From an uncultured Pseudobutyrivibrio sp. (GTDB lineage: Bacteria > Bacillota > Clostridia > Lachnospirales > Lachnospiraceae), in the NCBI GenBank assembly GCA_946403965.1, contig CAMJBT010000015.1, positions 1-52,459 on the forward strand: a DNA stretch of 52,459 nt. The letters run 5' to 3'. Shown here in pieces: positions 1-8,432 of the stretch. Within the stretch, counting starts at the first letter, position 1. Every line of letters begins with the position of its first letter. Under the pieces are notes generated by a model. It ran no database searches. It was given only the letters and a program-made list of their open reading frames with translations, and was not told the DNA's origin. A program made the translations under genes and the position numbers.

Positions 1-63
1 AGGTACAAATAGTATATAGTAGTCAAAACAAACTATCTTTTGACACCCTAATCCTGTAAAGTA

Positions 64-106
64 AAAAAGGATTCAGTGACTATCACATAGCCTCTGAATC
101 CTTTTT
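64..106. terminator. Bidirectional rho-independent terminator
   Basis: A 13-bp perfect stem (65-76 with 94-106, core GGATTCAG/CTGAATCC) has an A-run on its left and a T-run on its right, so it can terminate in both directions. It lies just past the stop of the TSCPD gene on the minus strand. Confidence 0.8.
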
Positions 107-133
107 ATTTCCCGTAGTTTTTACAGCCCTTGT

Positions 134-385
134 TTATTTACCTAAAGCTTCTTCGATTCCCTTTGCGAGCTGATCAGCACAGCTAGTGCCCTTCATTCCA
201 CAAAGATTACCTTTTAGAATTTCAACTGTGTTTGCAGCGTCAGCTCCCTCTAAAAGCTTACCGATAGCCTTTGTGTTTCCATCACAACCGCCAGTAAATT
301 TCACATTGTGAAGCTTGCCATCCTCGATTTCAAAATCAATTTGTCTAGCACATACTCCCTTAGGAATAAATGTATGTTTTTCCAT
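134..385 (-). CDS. TSCPD domain-containing protein (TIGR03905-type)
   Basis: Small (83 aa) cytoplasmic protein. It carries the glycine-rich GGCDGN segment and the C-terminal GTSCADQLAKGI motif that define the TSCPD family. That domain also occurs at the C-terminus of some B12-dependent ribonucleotide reductases, but the free-standing version has no established reaction. The start at 385 was chosen because AAAGGAGA sits 5 nt upstream; a longer frame would begin at 412 without a comparable site. The YARHG gene lies upstream on the same strand with 41 nt between them, so co-transcription is possible. Family assignment is confident; function is unknown. Confidence 0.85.
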   Translation of the reverse strand: MEKHTFIPKGVCARQIDFEIEDGKLHNVKFTGGCDGNTKAIGKLLEGADAANTVEILKGNLCGMKGTSCADQLAKGIEEALGK

Positions 386-426
386 ATTGTCTCCTTTTAC
401 TTCTTCATCCACATTTTGCCAGTTTA

Positions 427-1164
427 TTATAGTGGATCAATTGAATTAAGCATATCCAAATTTTTTACTTCTGTCTCAGTAAATGTCTTTTCATCGAAGT
501 CAGCAGGCAAAATAGATGGTGAATACCAAACCTGACCCATGAAATAGTTGTAAAGCTCTTTATCTCTAAATGAATAACCATGACGAGCGTACATTTCATT
601 TTTTATAGCATGAATAACCTCTGGTGCAATTCCATCAAAATCAGATGGAGAATAAACCTTGTTTGCTGTATCAGCTAGATATGTACAATAACGAGCATTT
701 CCAGAAATACCTTTTGTATCCCAATACTGAGAAACCTGACTCCAATATTTATTTCCTTCAAGATATTTTGAACGCTCTGTAACGGCTGCATCCACTTCTG
801 CCTGAGACCAGTCAGCAATATTCGAAGCATACTCACCTGGATCCACAACCTCAATTACTACATCTTCATAATCCTCTGGATTAACCTCTTCCATTGAAGA
901 ACCAGCCTCTATATTCTCTTCTTCAGCCGACTGCTCTTGAACAGGTGTAGCTGCATTTTCCTCTTTCACCGCCAAAGTCTTCTTTTCGTGATTCATTATA
1001 TTGAAAGTAATAACGCCTACCAGAATACCAACAACTACGCAAGACACACCTTCAATAATCCATCTTTTTGCATTTGGATGCTCCGTCAGAAAATCTTTCA
1101 CATCGTAAAATCTGTCAACAATCCAATCGACTACATCCAATACTCTGTCCTTAAAATCTTCCAT
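427..1164 (-). CDS. Membrane-anchored YARHG domain protein
   Basis: 245 aa. A charged N-terminus is followed by one transmembrane segment (about residues 35-58), an acidic linker rich in Glu (about 70-115) and a C-terminal YARHG domain containing MYARHGYSF followed by a WYSPS segment. YARHG is an extracellular domain of unknown function common in Firmicutes, often attached to peptidases or cell-wall proteins. The topology suggests a cytoplasmic N-terminus and an exported C-terminal part. GGGAAG lies just before the ATG. No catalytic motif is visible. Domain identification is good; the role is unknown. Confidence 0.8.
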   Translation of the reverse strand: MEDFKDRVLDVVDWIVDRFYDVKDFLTEHPNAKRWIIEGVSCVVVGILVGVITFNIMNHEKKTLAVKEENAATPVQEQSAEEENIEAGSSMEEVNPEDYEDVVIEVVDPGEYASNIADWSQAEVDAAVTERSKYLEGNKYWSQVSQYWDTKGISGNARYCTYLADTANKVYSPSDFDGIAPEVIHAIKNEMYARHGYSFRDKELYNYFMGQVWYSPSILPADFDEKTFTETEVKNLDMLNSIDPL

Positions 1165-1323
1165 TATTCTTCCCTTTTACCTGTATTTTTCCCTATTTGC
1201 AGATCTAAATCCCGCAATCCATTATACAGTATAACACAACTTTTTCATTTATGTTACAAATATTACGTTGCCCCAATTCACACCAATTCCCACACACTCC
1301 AGAGACCCTAACCAATCCCAACA

Positions 1324-1921
1324 GCTCCCCAAATTTATCCTCCCAAAGCCTCCCACCCCGGCAGGGCACCTCTCTTCGTCCTTGGCATGATTGACCAAGA
1401 ATTTTGCATTTTCTTAATACTACTTCTGAGCTTTCGTAGGTGTACTTTCACAGCTTTTACAATTCTTGAAGAAATGTGTGAACTGCACAGACACAGAATT
1501 TAATTTATATAAATGCATCATGAACAGTACTAGGGATTACTTGTCCTCATATTACATTCGCCAAGAGGAATCAGGAAACTGAGTTTTGTGAATTTGGGCA
1601 CCGTTCGAGATTCACGTCCATGTTCAACTCTCCCTGACCTCGCCGTCCATGGCTCGGTCTGCCCAAATTCGCAAAACTCACTTTCCATTCCTCTAGGCTC
1701 ATTCCAAAATCGAACAAGTAATCCCTAGTACTGTTCATGAAGCATTTACTCAAGTTGTTGACTGTGTCTGTGCAGGGCAAACAGAACTGAAAGAATTGTA
1801 AAACTTTGAAAGAACACCTACTAATAAGAACGCGAGGAAGTAGTATTTAGAAAATACAAATTCTTGGGCTTTGCCAAGGACGAAGAGAGGTGCCCTGCCG
1901 GGGTGGGAGGCTTGGGGAAGC
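1324..1921. mobile_element. Large foldback (inverted-repeat) element, MITE-like
   Basis: This 815-bp gene-free gap (1165-1979) is mostly one long inverted repeat. The outermost block is 41 nt and perfect (1346-1386 against 1873-1913), and GC-rich. Further perfect blocks are 13 nt (1484-1496 with 1762-1774) and 27 nt (1518-1544 with 1714-1740), and an inner stem GTTTTGTGAATTTGGGC pairs with 1662-1678 with one mismatch. Intervening stretches also align with mismatches and small indels. The apex lies near 1600-1660. No transposase frame is present, and the reading frames inside are fragments. A non-autonomous foldback element is the best reading; a very long hairpin RNA is the alternative. The outer GC-rich end shares a motif with the palindromic element at 21485-21621. 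Confidence 0.7.
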
Positions 1922-1922
1922 A

Positions 1923-1959
1923 AAAAAATAGAGAGCCAATCGGGATTGATTAGGCTCTC
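1923..1959 (-). terminator. Terminator after alaX-like gene
   Basis: GAGAGCCAATC (1931-1941) pairs with the segment ending GGCTCTC at 1959, and on the minus strand is followed by a run of seven T (1929-1923). It lies 20 nt after the editing-protein stop and immediately abuts the foldback element. Confidence 0.8.
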
Positions 1960-1979
1960 CATGATATTTAATTGGTGTG

Positions 1980-3125
1980 TTAAAGGGTTTGTTCGATGAC
2001 GCTTCTTGTGGCATTTATGCTGCCTTGTGCCATTTGTGGACTTCCGCCACATTTTGCCCCTAAAAGTTCTCTAAGGCCTGTTGCAATGGCTTTGCAATCC
2101 CTTGTACGGCTTCCAATGACAAAGTTGTAGCCTTCATCATCATTTCCTGAGAAAATGGCACAAAGTCCAGAATGTTTTTCAACCAGAGCGTTTACTCCAT
2201 CTCTCATATTCTTTGAATCTATATCCTCTGTGAAGATCGTTACGTCTGCAAGCTCAGATGGATAGGCCTGGATTTTGTCTAAAAGGATTTTTGCTTTTAT
2301 CTCAGAAATATCATAATTCAATTGCTTATTATTTTTCATTATTGAAGTGATTTTTTCTGGAATTTCATCCTCCTGGCAATTAAGCAGTTGGTATGCCTTT
2401 GATAAGATATCCATTCTGCGGTTGTAATCTTTAAGTGCTCTAAGTCCGCAAAGAAAATATACACGTACGCCACCTTTGTACTTTTCAAAGGATGTCACCT
2501 TTACCATTCCAACCTGACCAGTTGATTTCACATGTGGAGCACAGCAAGCACAAAAGTCAATTCCTTCCACTTCGACTATACGAATCGGTCCGTCTATTTC
2601 TTTTTTGCTGCGGTATTCAAGTGTTGCCAATGATGCTTCATCTGGATAATAAGCTTTTACTGGCACATCTGCTGCTACTACTTCATTTGCAAGACGCTCA
2701 ATAAAAGCTATCTGTGTATCATCTAATTCTATATTGAGATCTAAAGTGACTGTATTGTCGCTAAGGTGAAAGCCTACATTTTCAGCACCATAAATATTAT
2801 GTGCCAAGCCTGTAAAAATATGCTCTCCTGTGTGCTGCTGCATGTTGCCAAAGCGATGATGCCAATCTATGATACCAGACAAGGTAGCGCCTACCTCAAA
2901 AGCCCTATCGCAGTAGTGCACGATTTCATCATCCTCTACCTGTACATCAATTACTTTGCCTTCACCAAGTAGTCCTATGTCACTGGTCTGACCGCCCTGC
3001 TCCGGGAAAAACGCGGTCTGATTCAAGACAACTCTATAGCCCTTTTCTGATTCCTGACAAGACTCTACCTGTGCTTCAAATTCTCGTAAAAAAGCATCAT
3101 TGTCATATAATGCAATTGTTTTCAT
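1980..3125 (-). CDS. Alanyl-tRNA editing protein, AlaX-L type with DHHA1 domain
   Basis: 381 aa cytoplasmic trans-editing hydrolase expected to deacylate mischarged Ser- or Gly-tRNA(Ala). The N-terminal beta-barrel is followed by a zinc-binding editing core with QQHTGEHIF (His98, His102) and a C-x3-H pair in CACCAPH (Cys194, His198). The C-terminal part is a DHHA1 domain ending in CGGSPQMAQGS, typical of AlaRS-derived proteins. The catalytic aminoacylation domain of AlaRS is absent, so this is not alaS. AGGAG precedes the ATG. An uncharacterised 139-aa gene lies 45 nt upstream on the same strand and may be co-transcribed. Confidence 0.9.
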   Translation of the reverse strand: MKTIALYDNDAFLREFEAQVESCQESEKGYRVVLNQTAFFPEQGGQTSDIGLLGEGKVIDVQVEDDEIVHYCDRAFEVGATLSGIIDWHHRFGNMQQHTGEHIFTGLAHNIYGAENVGFHLSDNTVTLDLNIELDDTQIAFIERLANEVVAADVPVKAYYPDEASLATLEYRSKKEIDGPIRIVEVEGIDFCACCAPHVKSTGQVGMVKVTSFEKYKGGVRVYFLCGLRALKDYNRRMDILSKAYQLLNCQEDEIPEKITSIMKNNKQLNYDISEIKAKILLDKIQAYPSELADVTIFTEDIDSKNMRDGVNALVEKHSGLCAIFSGNDDEGYNFVIGSRTRDCKAIATGLRELLGAKCGGSPQMAQGSINATRSVIEQTL

Positions 3126-3170
3126 TAATTAATCTCCTGAAACATAAACCAAAAGATTTACTTTATTATT

Positions 3171-3590
3171 CTAGTTTTTTCCGATAGGAATACCAAAGAT
3201 TTTTGTTTGGAACCCTTCATATAGCGTGTTGTAATCAGTGTAACTAATGTTGCACTTGAAATGCTGATTCCAAACTTCTTTCAAAGTGTCGCAGATTTCT
3301 GATCCGTTTTCTTCCTCTGAAAGGATTGTAGGAAATACATAATAAATCATGAAATAGTTGAGGTTCATCTGGTCTGTCCCGCGAACCTTTCCAAACTTTT
3401 TAAAGCTTGTAAAAACATCCTCACAAAACTGATTACATTCTGCTGCAACATCATCAGACTTTACCAAAGTTGTAAGTTCCCCATATCTATCATCTTTAAA
3501 TTTGCTGGTATGTGCCTCGTATTCTTTCTTACTATGAACCTTGCTTAAATAGGCTACATCCTCAAAAATCTTATTAACGTTGTAACTCAT
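3171..3590 (-). CDS. Conserved hypothetical protein
   Basis: 139 aa, soluble, with no signal peptide or membrane segment. It looks largely helical and is rich in Lys, Glu, Phe and Tyr, and has no motif I recognise. It is followed by the alanyl-tRNA editing gene on the same strand. Its codon use resembles its neighbours and its frame is intact, so it is probably a real gene, but I cannot name a function. Confidence 0.65.
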   Translation of the reverse strand: MSYNVNKIFEDVAYLSKVHSKKEYEAHTSKFKDDRYGELTTLVKSDDVAAECNQFCEDVFTSFKKFGKVRGTDQMNLNYFMIYYVFPTILSEEENGSEICDTLKEVWNQHFKCNISYTDYNTLYEGFQTKIFGIPIGKN

Positions 3591-3686
3591 AACACCTTCT
3601 CCATTTCTGAACTACTATTTTTGAAAAATTCTTGCTCAAACGAACCTAAAATCATTCAACTAGGTGCTATTTTACAATATTTCACG

Positions 3687-3692
3687 TATAAT
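3687..3692 (+). promoter_or_regulatory. Putative -10 box for ylmH-like gene
   Basis: A perfect TATAAT lies 24 nt before the ATG. I do not see a convincing -35 hexamer at normal spacing. AAAGGA at about 3704-3709 is the ribosome-binding site. Confidence 0.45.
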
Positions 3693-3716
3693 TAAAACTC
3701 ACAGAAAGGAAATATT

Positions 3717-4484
3717 ATGAACGACGATGAACTGTTTTTTTACAAAAGATTATTAGAGCTTTCCAATAGAGCCTATCAAAATAATATCTATACCTTCAGC
3801 GATTTTCTAAGTCTTAGTCAGCAGGAGGTTATGTATCAGGTTGCAAGAGATAAAGCATTTGCACCTATCTCCTATGATTTGTTTGGCGGCTATGAAAACT
3901 GTGAAAGGAAAATGGTTCGCTTCGGAAGTGAAGCAGACTTTGGATATGATGTAGATTTTCCTATTAAATGCATAAAAGTGGAACCTTTGGCAAAAAAATT
4001 TGCAAAAGAATATACCCATAGGGATTATCTTGGTTCACTGATGAGTCTTGGAATTGACCGAAAAAAATTCGGCGATATCTTCGTTGATGGTATGGATGCT
4101 TATATCTATGCCGATGAATCTACCGCCGATTATCTTCTTGAAAATTTTATTTCTGTTGGCAGAAACTCTGTAAAGTGCTCCTACTCAGAGCTCCCAGAAT
4201 CCTTCAAAAAAGCAGCTCTTAAGGAAGCCACCATTCAGGTTGCATCTCCACGTGCAGATGCAGTCATTGCCCGAGTCTACAACCTAAGCCGTAAGGATAC
4301 ACTGCCTTATTTCACTGAGAAAAAAGTTTCTGTGAATGGTCATATAGTTGAAAATAACGACAAAATACTTTCCGCTGGCGACTCAGTATCAGTCCGTGGA
4401 TTTGGTAAATTTAATATTGTAGAAGAGTGTGGGCTGTCCCGAAAAGGGAAACTCAATCTAATAGTTGAGATATTTGGGAGATAA
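3717..4484 (+). CDS. ylmH: YlmH-like RNA-binding protein (S4 domain)
   Basis: 255 aa. The N-terminal two thirds match the YlmH layout, an RRM-like fold, and the C-terminal S4 RNA-binding domain occupies about residues 180-245 (SPRADAVIARVYNLSR through VSVNGHIVENNDKIL). In other Firmicutes YlmH is encoded in the division cluster with sepF and divIVA and has been linked to rescue of stalled ribosomes. Here it stands alone. Its 3' end overlaps the 3' end of the convergent NAD(P)HX repair gene by 32 bp, with no terminator between. Symbol by family similarity only. Confidence 0.8.
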   Translation: MNDDELFFYKRLLELSNRAYQNNIYTFSDFLSLSQQEVMYQVARDKAFAPISYDLFGGYENCERKMVRFGSEADFGYDVDFPIKCIKVEPLAKKFAKEYTHRDYLGSLMSLGIDRKKFGDIFVDGMDAYIYADESTADYLLENFISVGRNSVKCSYSELPESFKKAALKEATIQVASPRADAVIARVYNLSRKDTLPYFTEKKVSVNGHIVENNDKILSAGDSVSVRGFGKFNIVEECGLSRKGKLNLIVEIFGR

Positions 4485-5961
4485 TATCTCCAGCCAACAA
4501 TCCTTTGATTCCAACTGAAGCTGATGCAATGGTTCCAGCTGCTCCATGCACATAGGCTCCAGCCTTGGCTGCGAACATTGCATCATACTTTTGACCAAGC
4601 AAAGCACCAATTATTCCTGCTAGCACATCTCCACTTCCCGGCGTTGCCAGGGCTTCATTTCCACTACAGCAATAGTATTCTTTTCTACTATCACATATCA
4701 CTTCTGTATGATTTTTCAAAACTACAATACAATTATGTTTTGAAGCAAATTTTTTTGCTGTATCAGCCATAGTGTAGTTTATTTCCTTTAATTGTTGTCC
4801 ACACAATCGCTCCATTTCCTTTAGATGAGGAGTAAGAATGACAGGAACACGCTCACCAATTTTATCCAGCAAATCAATTTCTTTGGATAACAGGTTCAGG
4901 CCATCTGCATCTATTATTACAGGCACCTCGATTTGTCTTGCCACCGTTTCCATTATCTTAATTGAATCATCACTCACAGCCAGTCCCGGACCTACAACCA
5001 CCGCATCTGCCCATGCCAGCTGTGCTTTGAGGCCATCTTCATCATAGGATTTATAACCTTTGTACATAGCTTCTGGCAGGTTCTGTTGAATAGATGAAAT
5101 ATTGTTTTCATGGGTGTAAACCTTTACCAGACCAGCACCTGAAACAAGTGCTGCCTTTGCTGCTAAATAACAGGCTCCATATATTTCCTCACTGCCTGCT
5201 ATCACAAGAACCTTGCCACAATTTCCTTTGTTGGCCGTCACACTTCTTTTTGAAATCCCCTCCAAAATAGTTTTATCAATGAGTTCTGCAACATCTTCTT
5301 TTCTGGTATATATTCCAACATCCTCAACCTTCACATTTCCTGAAGCGACCTTGCACTCTCCAAGTACAAGTCCTTTTTTCATATATGCAAAGGTGACGGT
5401 AGTTGATGCACTAACTCCAGCTTCTCCTAAAAGTTTTCCACTATCTGTATCAAATCCAGATGGCATATCCACAGCAACAACAGACTTTCCACTTTCATTT
5501 ATAAATCTGGCGGCAACGGCAAACTCTCCTTCAAGGCCACGGGTAAGTCCAATACCAAACATAGCATCTACGAACAGGTCACAATCCCCGAATTGCTTTG
5601 ACAATTCTTTGACGCTGATATCATCTATATTCCATGGATAGATAATTTCGGTACCATAATTTCCTGCTATCTCAAGCTCTTTTCTAAGAGATGCAGAAAA
5701 CCTCTTTGAGTCTCCTAACATGATGACTTTAACTGACACACCCCTGGTATGAAGAATTCTTGCTATAGCTACACCATCTCCACCATTGTTTCCAGGGCCA
5801 CAGAACACACCTACCTTTTTTGTATCTTTAAAATCTTCTGAAATTACTCTACAGACACAGAGCGCTGCCCTCTCCATCAAAACCAGGCCTGGTACACCAA
5901 AACGCTCTATTGTCTCTGTATCACATGCCTTCATTTCTGCTGCTGTTAATATTTTTTTCAT
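4453..5961 (-). CDS. nnrDE: Bifunctional NAD(P)H-hydrate epimerase / ADP-dependent dehydratase
   Basis: 502 aa metabolite-repair enzyme. The N-terminal YjeF_N domain (about 1-215) carries GPGNNGGDG (residues 55-63) and epimerises damaged NAD(P)HX. The C-terminal ribokinase-like domain (about 230-500) contains PGSGDVLAGIIGALLGQ, with the catalytic Asp at residue 445, and performs the ADP-dependent dehydration to NAD(P)H. Length and domain order are normal for the bacterial fusion. The ATG follows a weak AGG-type site. It converges on the ylmH-like gene and overlaps it by 32 bp. Confidence 0.92.
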   Translation of the reverse strand: MKKILTAAEMKACDTETIERFGVPGLVLMERAALCVCRVISEDFKDTKKVGVFCGPGNNGGDGVAIARILHTRGVSVKVIMLGDSKRFSASLRKELEIAGNYGTEIIYPWNIDDISVKELSKQFGDCDLFVDAMFGIGLTRGLEGEFAVAARFINESGKSVVAVDMPSGFDTDSGKLLGEAGVSASTTVTFAYMKKGLVLGECKVASGNVKVEDVGIYTRKEDVAELIDKTILEGISKRSVTANKGNCGKVLVIAGSEEIYGACYLAAKAALVSGAGLVKVYTHENNISSIQQNLPEAMYKGYKSYDEDGLKAQLAWADAVVVGPGLAVSDDSIKIMETVARQIEVPVIIDADGLNLLSKEIDLLDKIGERVPVILTPHLKEMERLCGQQLKEINYTMADTAKKFASKHNCIVVLKNHTEVICDSRKEYYCCSGNEALATPGSGDVLAGIIGALLGQKYDAMFAAKAGAYVHGAAGTIASASVGIKGLLAGDIISQISQLLD

Positions 5962-6053
5962 GTCCTGACCTCAAATGATTTATTTACTGATAAGTGATAT
6001 ACTACTTAGCATAATTATAAATAATATAACAAAAGTTTTATAGGAGAATTATT

Positions 6054-7130
6054 TTGAAAAAGAAAATAGTTATCGGACTTTGGATTTCATTGTTTGTACT
6101 TGTTATTGCTTTCTGCTCAATGATTATTTACCAACACAAATTGGAAAAAGACAAGCAGGAAGAAGCCCTTGCCCAAATAGAAAAAGAAGAAGCTGAACAG
6201 CAAAAAATCGAAGAACAAGAAGCTGCTTTAGCAGAAGCTAAAGAAACTACCACTACACTTGAACCTGACAAGGTTAAATATACCTTCACAGATTTTGATG
6301 CTACCTACTATTCTCAGAGCAAGGCAAATGTCCGTGAAGAGCCTTATGACACAGCTGAAATACTTGGTACTCTTTCTCTTGATCAAAGAGTCACTATTGT
6401 TGCCAAGTGTGATCAAACCGATTATTACAAAATCAAAACAAATGGTGATTATGGATATGTGGCCTTTCATGATTTATCCGAAGAATACATTCCTATTCCA
6501 CTACCTTTATCCAACAAGTCAGTTCCATCTGCCACAAAAGATATTTTATTCATTGGTAATTCTATCACCCTTTATCCTGCAACTAAGGATTGGTGGGGAT
6601 CAGGCTGGGGCTGTGGTGCTACCGCTCCTGAAAATGATTATGTTCATCTGACTGTTGCGGCTAAAGGATATCATTCATTTGATTATATGTCACTTCGATC
6701 TTGGGAGTTTTCAAACACTAGAAATTATGAGCTTGATGATTTAGATCCATATATAACAAAATATCAGTATGGAACTATTGTGATTGAGCTTGGAGAAAAT
6801 GTTAAAAATCACGAGACTCATTTTAAAGAAGATTTAACAGATATGATTAAATACATCAAGACCTACAATCCTAATGCAAGGATTGTAATGCTTGATAACT
6901 TTTGGCCTTACAAGAGTATTATCTCCACCAAAAAAGCTGTTGCTTCTGAAAATGGAATCACCTATGTAAGTCTTTCAGATATTCAAGGTGTACAGGATTA
7001 TATGCTGAAGGCTGGTGACCAGTATACAACACCAGATGGAACGGTTTACACCATAGGCTCTTTCCTTGCTGGCCACCCAAACGATGCCGGCTTCTCAGCC
7101 ATCGCTCAACGCCTGATTTCAGCACTTTAA
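6054..7130 (+). CDS. Membrane-anchored SH3-domain SGNH/GDSL-like esterase
   Basis: 358 aa, starting at TTG with TAGGAG 7 nt upstream. An N-terminal signal anchor (about residues 5-26) is followed by a Glu/Ala/Gln-rich coiled-coil-like stalk (30-65), a bacterial SH3-like domain (about 82-142) and an SGNH hydrolase domain with the nucleophile motif GNSIT (Ser170), a GEN block and HPND (His341). The Asp usually three residues before the His is not present (Leu338), so a Ser-His dyad or inactivity is possible. SH3 domains usually bind cell wall, so an exported envelope esterase or acyl-transfer protein is likely. It converges with and overlaps by 4 nt the AlgX-like gene of the acylation operon. 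Confidence 0.75.
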   Translation: MKKKIVIGLWISLFVLVIAFCSMIIYQHKLEKDKQEEALAQIEKEEAEQQKIEEQEAALAEAKETTTTLEPDKVKYTFTDFDATYYSQSKANVREEPYDTAEILGTLSLDQRVTIVAKCDQTDYYKIKTNGDYGYVAFHDLSEEYIPIPLPLSNKSVPSATKDILFIGNSITLYPATKDWWGSGWGCGATAPENDYVHLTVAAKGYHSFDYMSLRSWEFSNTRNYELDDLDPYITKYQYGTIVIELGENVKNHETHFKEDLTDMIKYIKTYNPNARIVMLDNFWPYKSIISTKKAVASENGITYVSLSDIQGVQDYMLKAGDQYTTPDGTVYTIGSFLAGHPNDAGFSAIAQRLISAL

Positions 7131-8410
7131 TTGCTGAGCACATTTATTACTCTTTGTACAGTGTGAAACGCTTCGTAGTCGTAACGTTCCACCGCTTCAA
7201 TAACTATTATGTCTGCATTTTTAATATCGGTAGTTACATCACTCATGTAATCTCTATGAGCAAATGTGCACTGTGAAAAATCTTTTGATAAATAAGGAAT
7301 CATATTTACACGGAAGCTGTCGCCAATAAGGCACAGCTTCTTTTGATTTTGACTGGTGGAAGTAGTATGGCAAATCTTTTTTTCTAAATTCACACCATCA
7401 ACTAAAACCTCTGGTCTATAATCTATCACTGCCTCCACATCATCATGAGTCACCATAGAATCTGGAATTCCCATATATGTATAAAGCTCATATTTCTCCG
7501 CATCCATAGTGCCTGTAATCCACTGAGATGGTGGAGTCTGTTCCATACCCATGGCTCCGTAGAGAGCATTGGTTCCATAAAGTGCACCAATATGGTTCCA
7601 ATGGGTATCATACTTGTAATACACCTGGCTTTGAGTGGAAGCTTGCAATTCCTCAAGCAACGGATACAAAAACGGCATGGACGACTCTTCCTGCATACGC
7701 ACATATAGACGCTGTATACGCCTAAAATCTGTTGATACATCTACTGTTGGCATGTACTGTGGATAGACAGAGGATTTATTTGGTGCAATGTAGATATACA
7801 CCTGCTTTCCCTGATTATCACAAATGCTCTTTAGTCGGTTTGAAATGTTTATATAGTGATTGATGGTATCATCATCCAAAAGGTTGGTACCCTGATAGCA
7901 CTCAATCTCATTTTCTCCATATAAAAACAGCCATCCATCTCTAGCAATAATTACATCTTGATATACATGAAGCGGAAAGTAGTTGTCATCTGCCACTTGT
8001 TCTACCGGTTCTTCACTTTCAACTTCCTCGCCAGGCACGATTGGTCTGTTGGTAACACCTCTGTCCACCTTCTTTTTACTTGCATCTGCACTATACAATT
8101 TCTGTCCCAACGACATGGCCACTTTCTGATACTTTGCGTCCACACAATCATTTAGTTCTTTATACCAGGAAATCATTGTATATCTAAAAGGAATCCTGTC
8201 ATCTATAAACCCAGACACACTTTCCCCTGTATTTAAAAGGTTTTTCCATTCAATCTTTTGCATGTCTCTTTTTTCTGTTTCAACAACAGACAGCTTGTTA
8301 TATTTAGCAGGTGTAACGACACGAAGTGCTGCGCCTCCCACCCATGGAAATACAAGGACACCTAAAAAAATCAATATGAAGATTCTGTTTTTCAATTTTG
8401 AAAAGTTCAT
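7127..8410 (-). CDS. AlgX/AlgJ-like SGNH-fold O-acyltransferase component
   Basis: 427 aa from the ATG at 8410, chosen because GAGG lies 9 nt upstream and this start leaves 22 nt after the MBOAT stop. One N-terminal membrane segment (about residues 10-30) places the rest outside. The catalytic signatures of the AlgX/AlgJ (DHHW-like) family are visible: DTHWN with Asp268 and His270, and GDSF with Ser365. These proteins take acyl groups exported by an MBOAT partner and attach them to a polysaccharide. It is the last gene of the PH-acyltransferase-MBOAT operon, which fits an AlgI/AlgJ-type pair. The acceptor polymer is unknown. Confidence 0.8.
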   Translation of the reverse strand: MNFSKLKNRIFILIFLGVLVFPWVGGAALRVVTPAKYNKLSVVETEKRDMQKIEWKNLLNTGESVSGFIDDRIPFRYTMISWYKELNDCVDAKYQKVAMSLGQKLYSADASKKKVDRGVTNRPIVPGEEVESEEPVEQVADDNYFPLHVYQDVIIARDGWLFLYGENEIECYQGTNLLDDDTINHYINISNRLKSICDNQGKQVYIYIAPNKSSVYPQYMPTVDVSTDFRRIQRLYVRMQEESSMPFLYPLLEELQASTQSQVYYKYDTHWNHIGALYGTNALYGAMGMEQTPPSQWITGTMDAEKYELYTYMGIPDSMVTHDDVEAVIDYRPEVLVDGVNLEKKICHTTSTSQNQKKLCLIGDSFRVNMIPYLSKDFSQCTFAHRDYMSDVTTDIKNADIIVIEAVERYDYEAFHTVQRVINVLSN

Positions 8411-8432
8411 CCTAAAAATCCTCATGACAAAT

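Noticed and set aside
937-1311. 124-codon frame on the plus strand overlapping the YARHG gene
   Set aside because: It overlaps the YARHG coding region on the opposite strand, has no RBS and an odd composition.
1571-2052. Two open frames of 69 and 100 codons inside and beside the foldback element
   Set aside because: They run through the inverted-repeat arms and the end of the editing-protein gene, lack RBS sites and resemble no protein; their openness follows from the repeat composition.
5213-5641. 142-codon frame antisense to nnrDE
   Set aside because: No RBS, and it lies entirely opposite a well-conserved enzyme; typical shadow frame.
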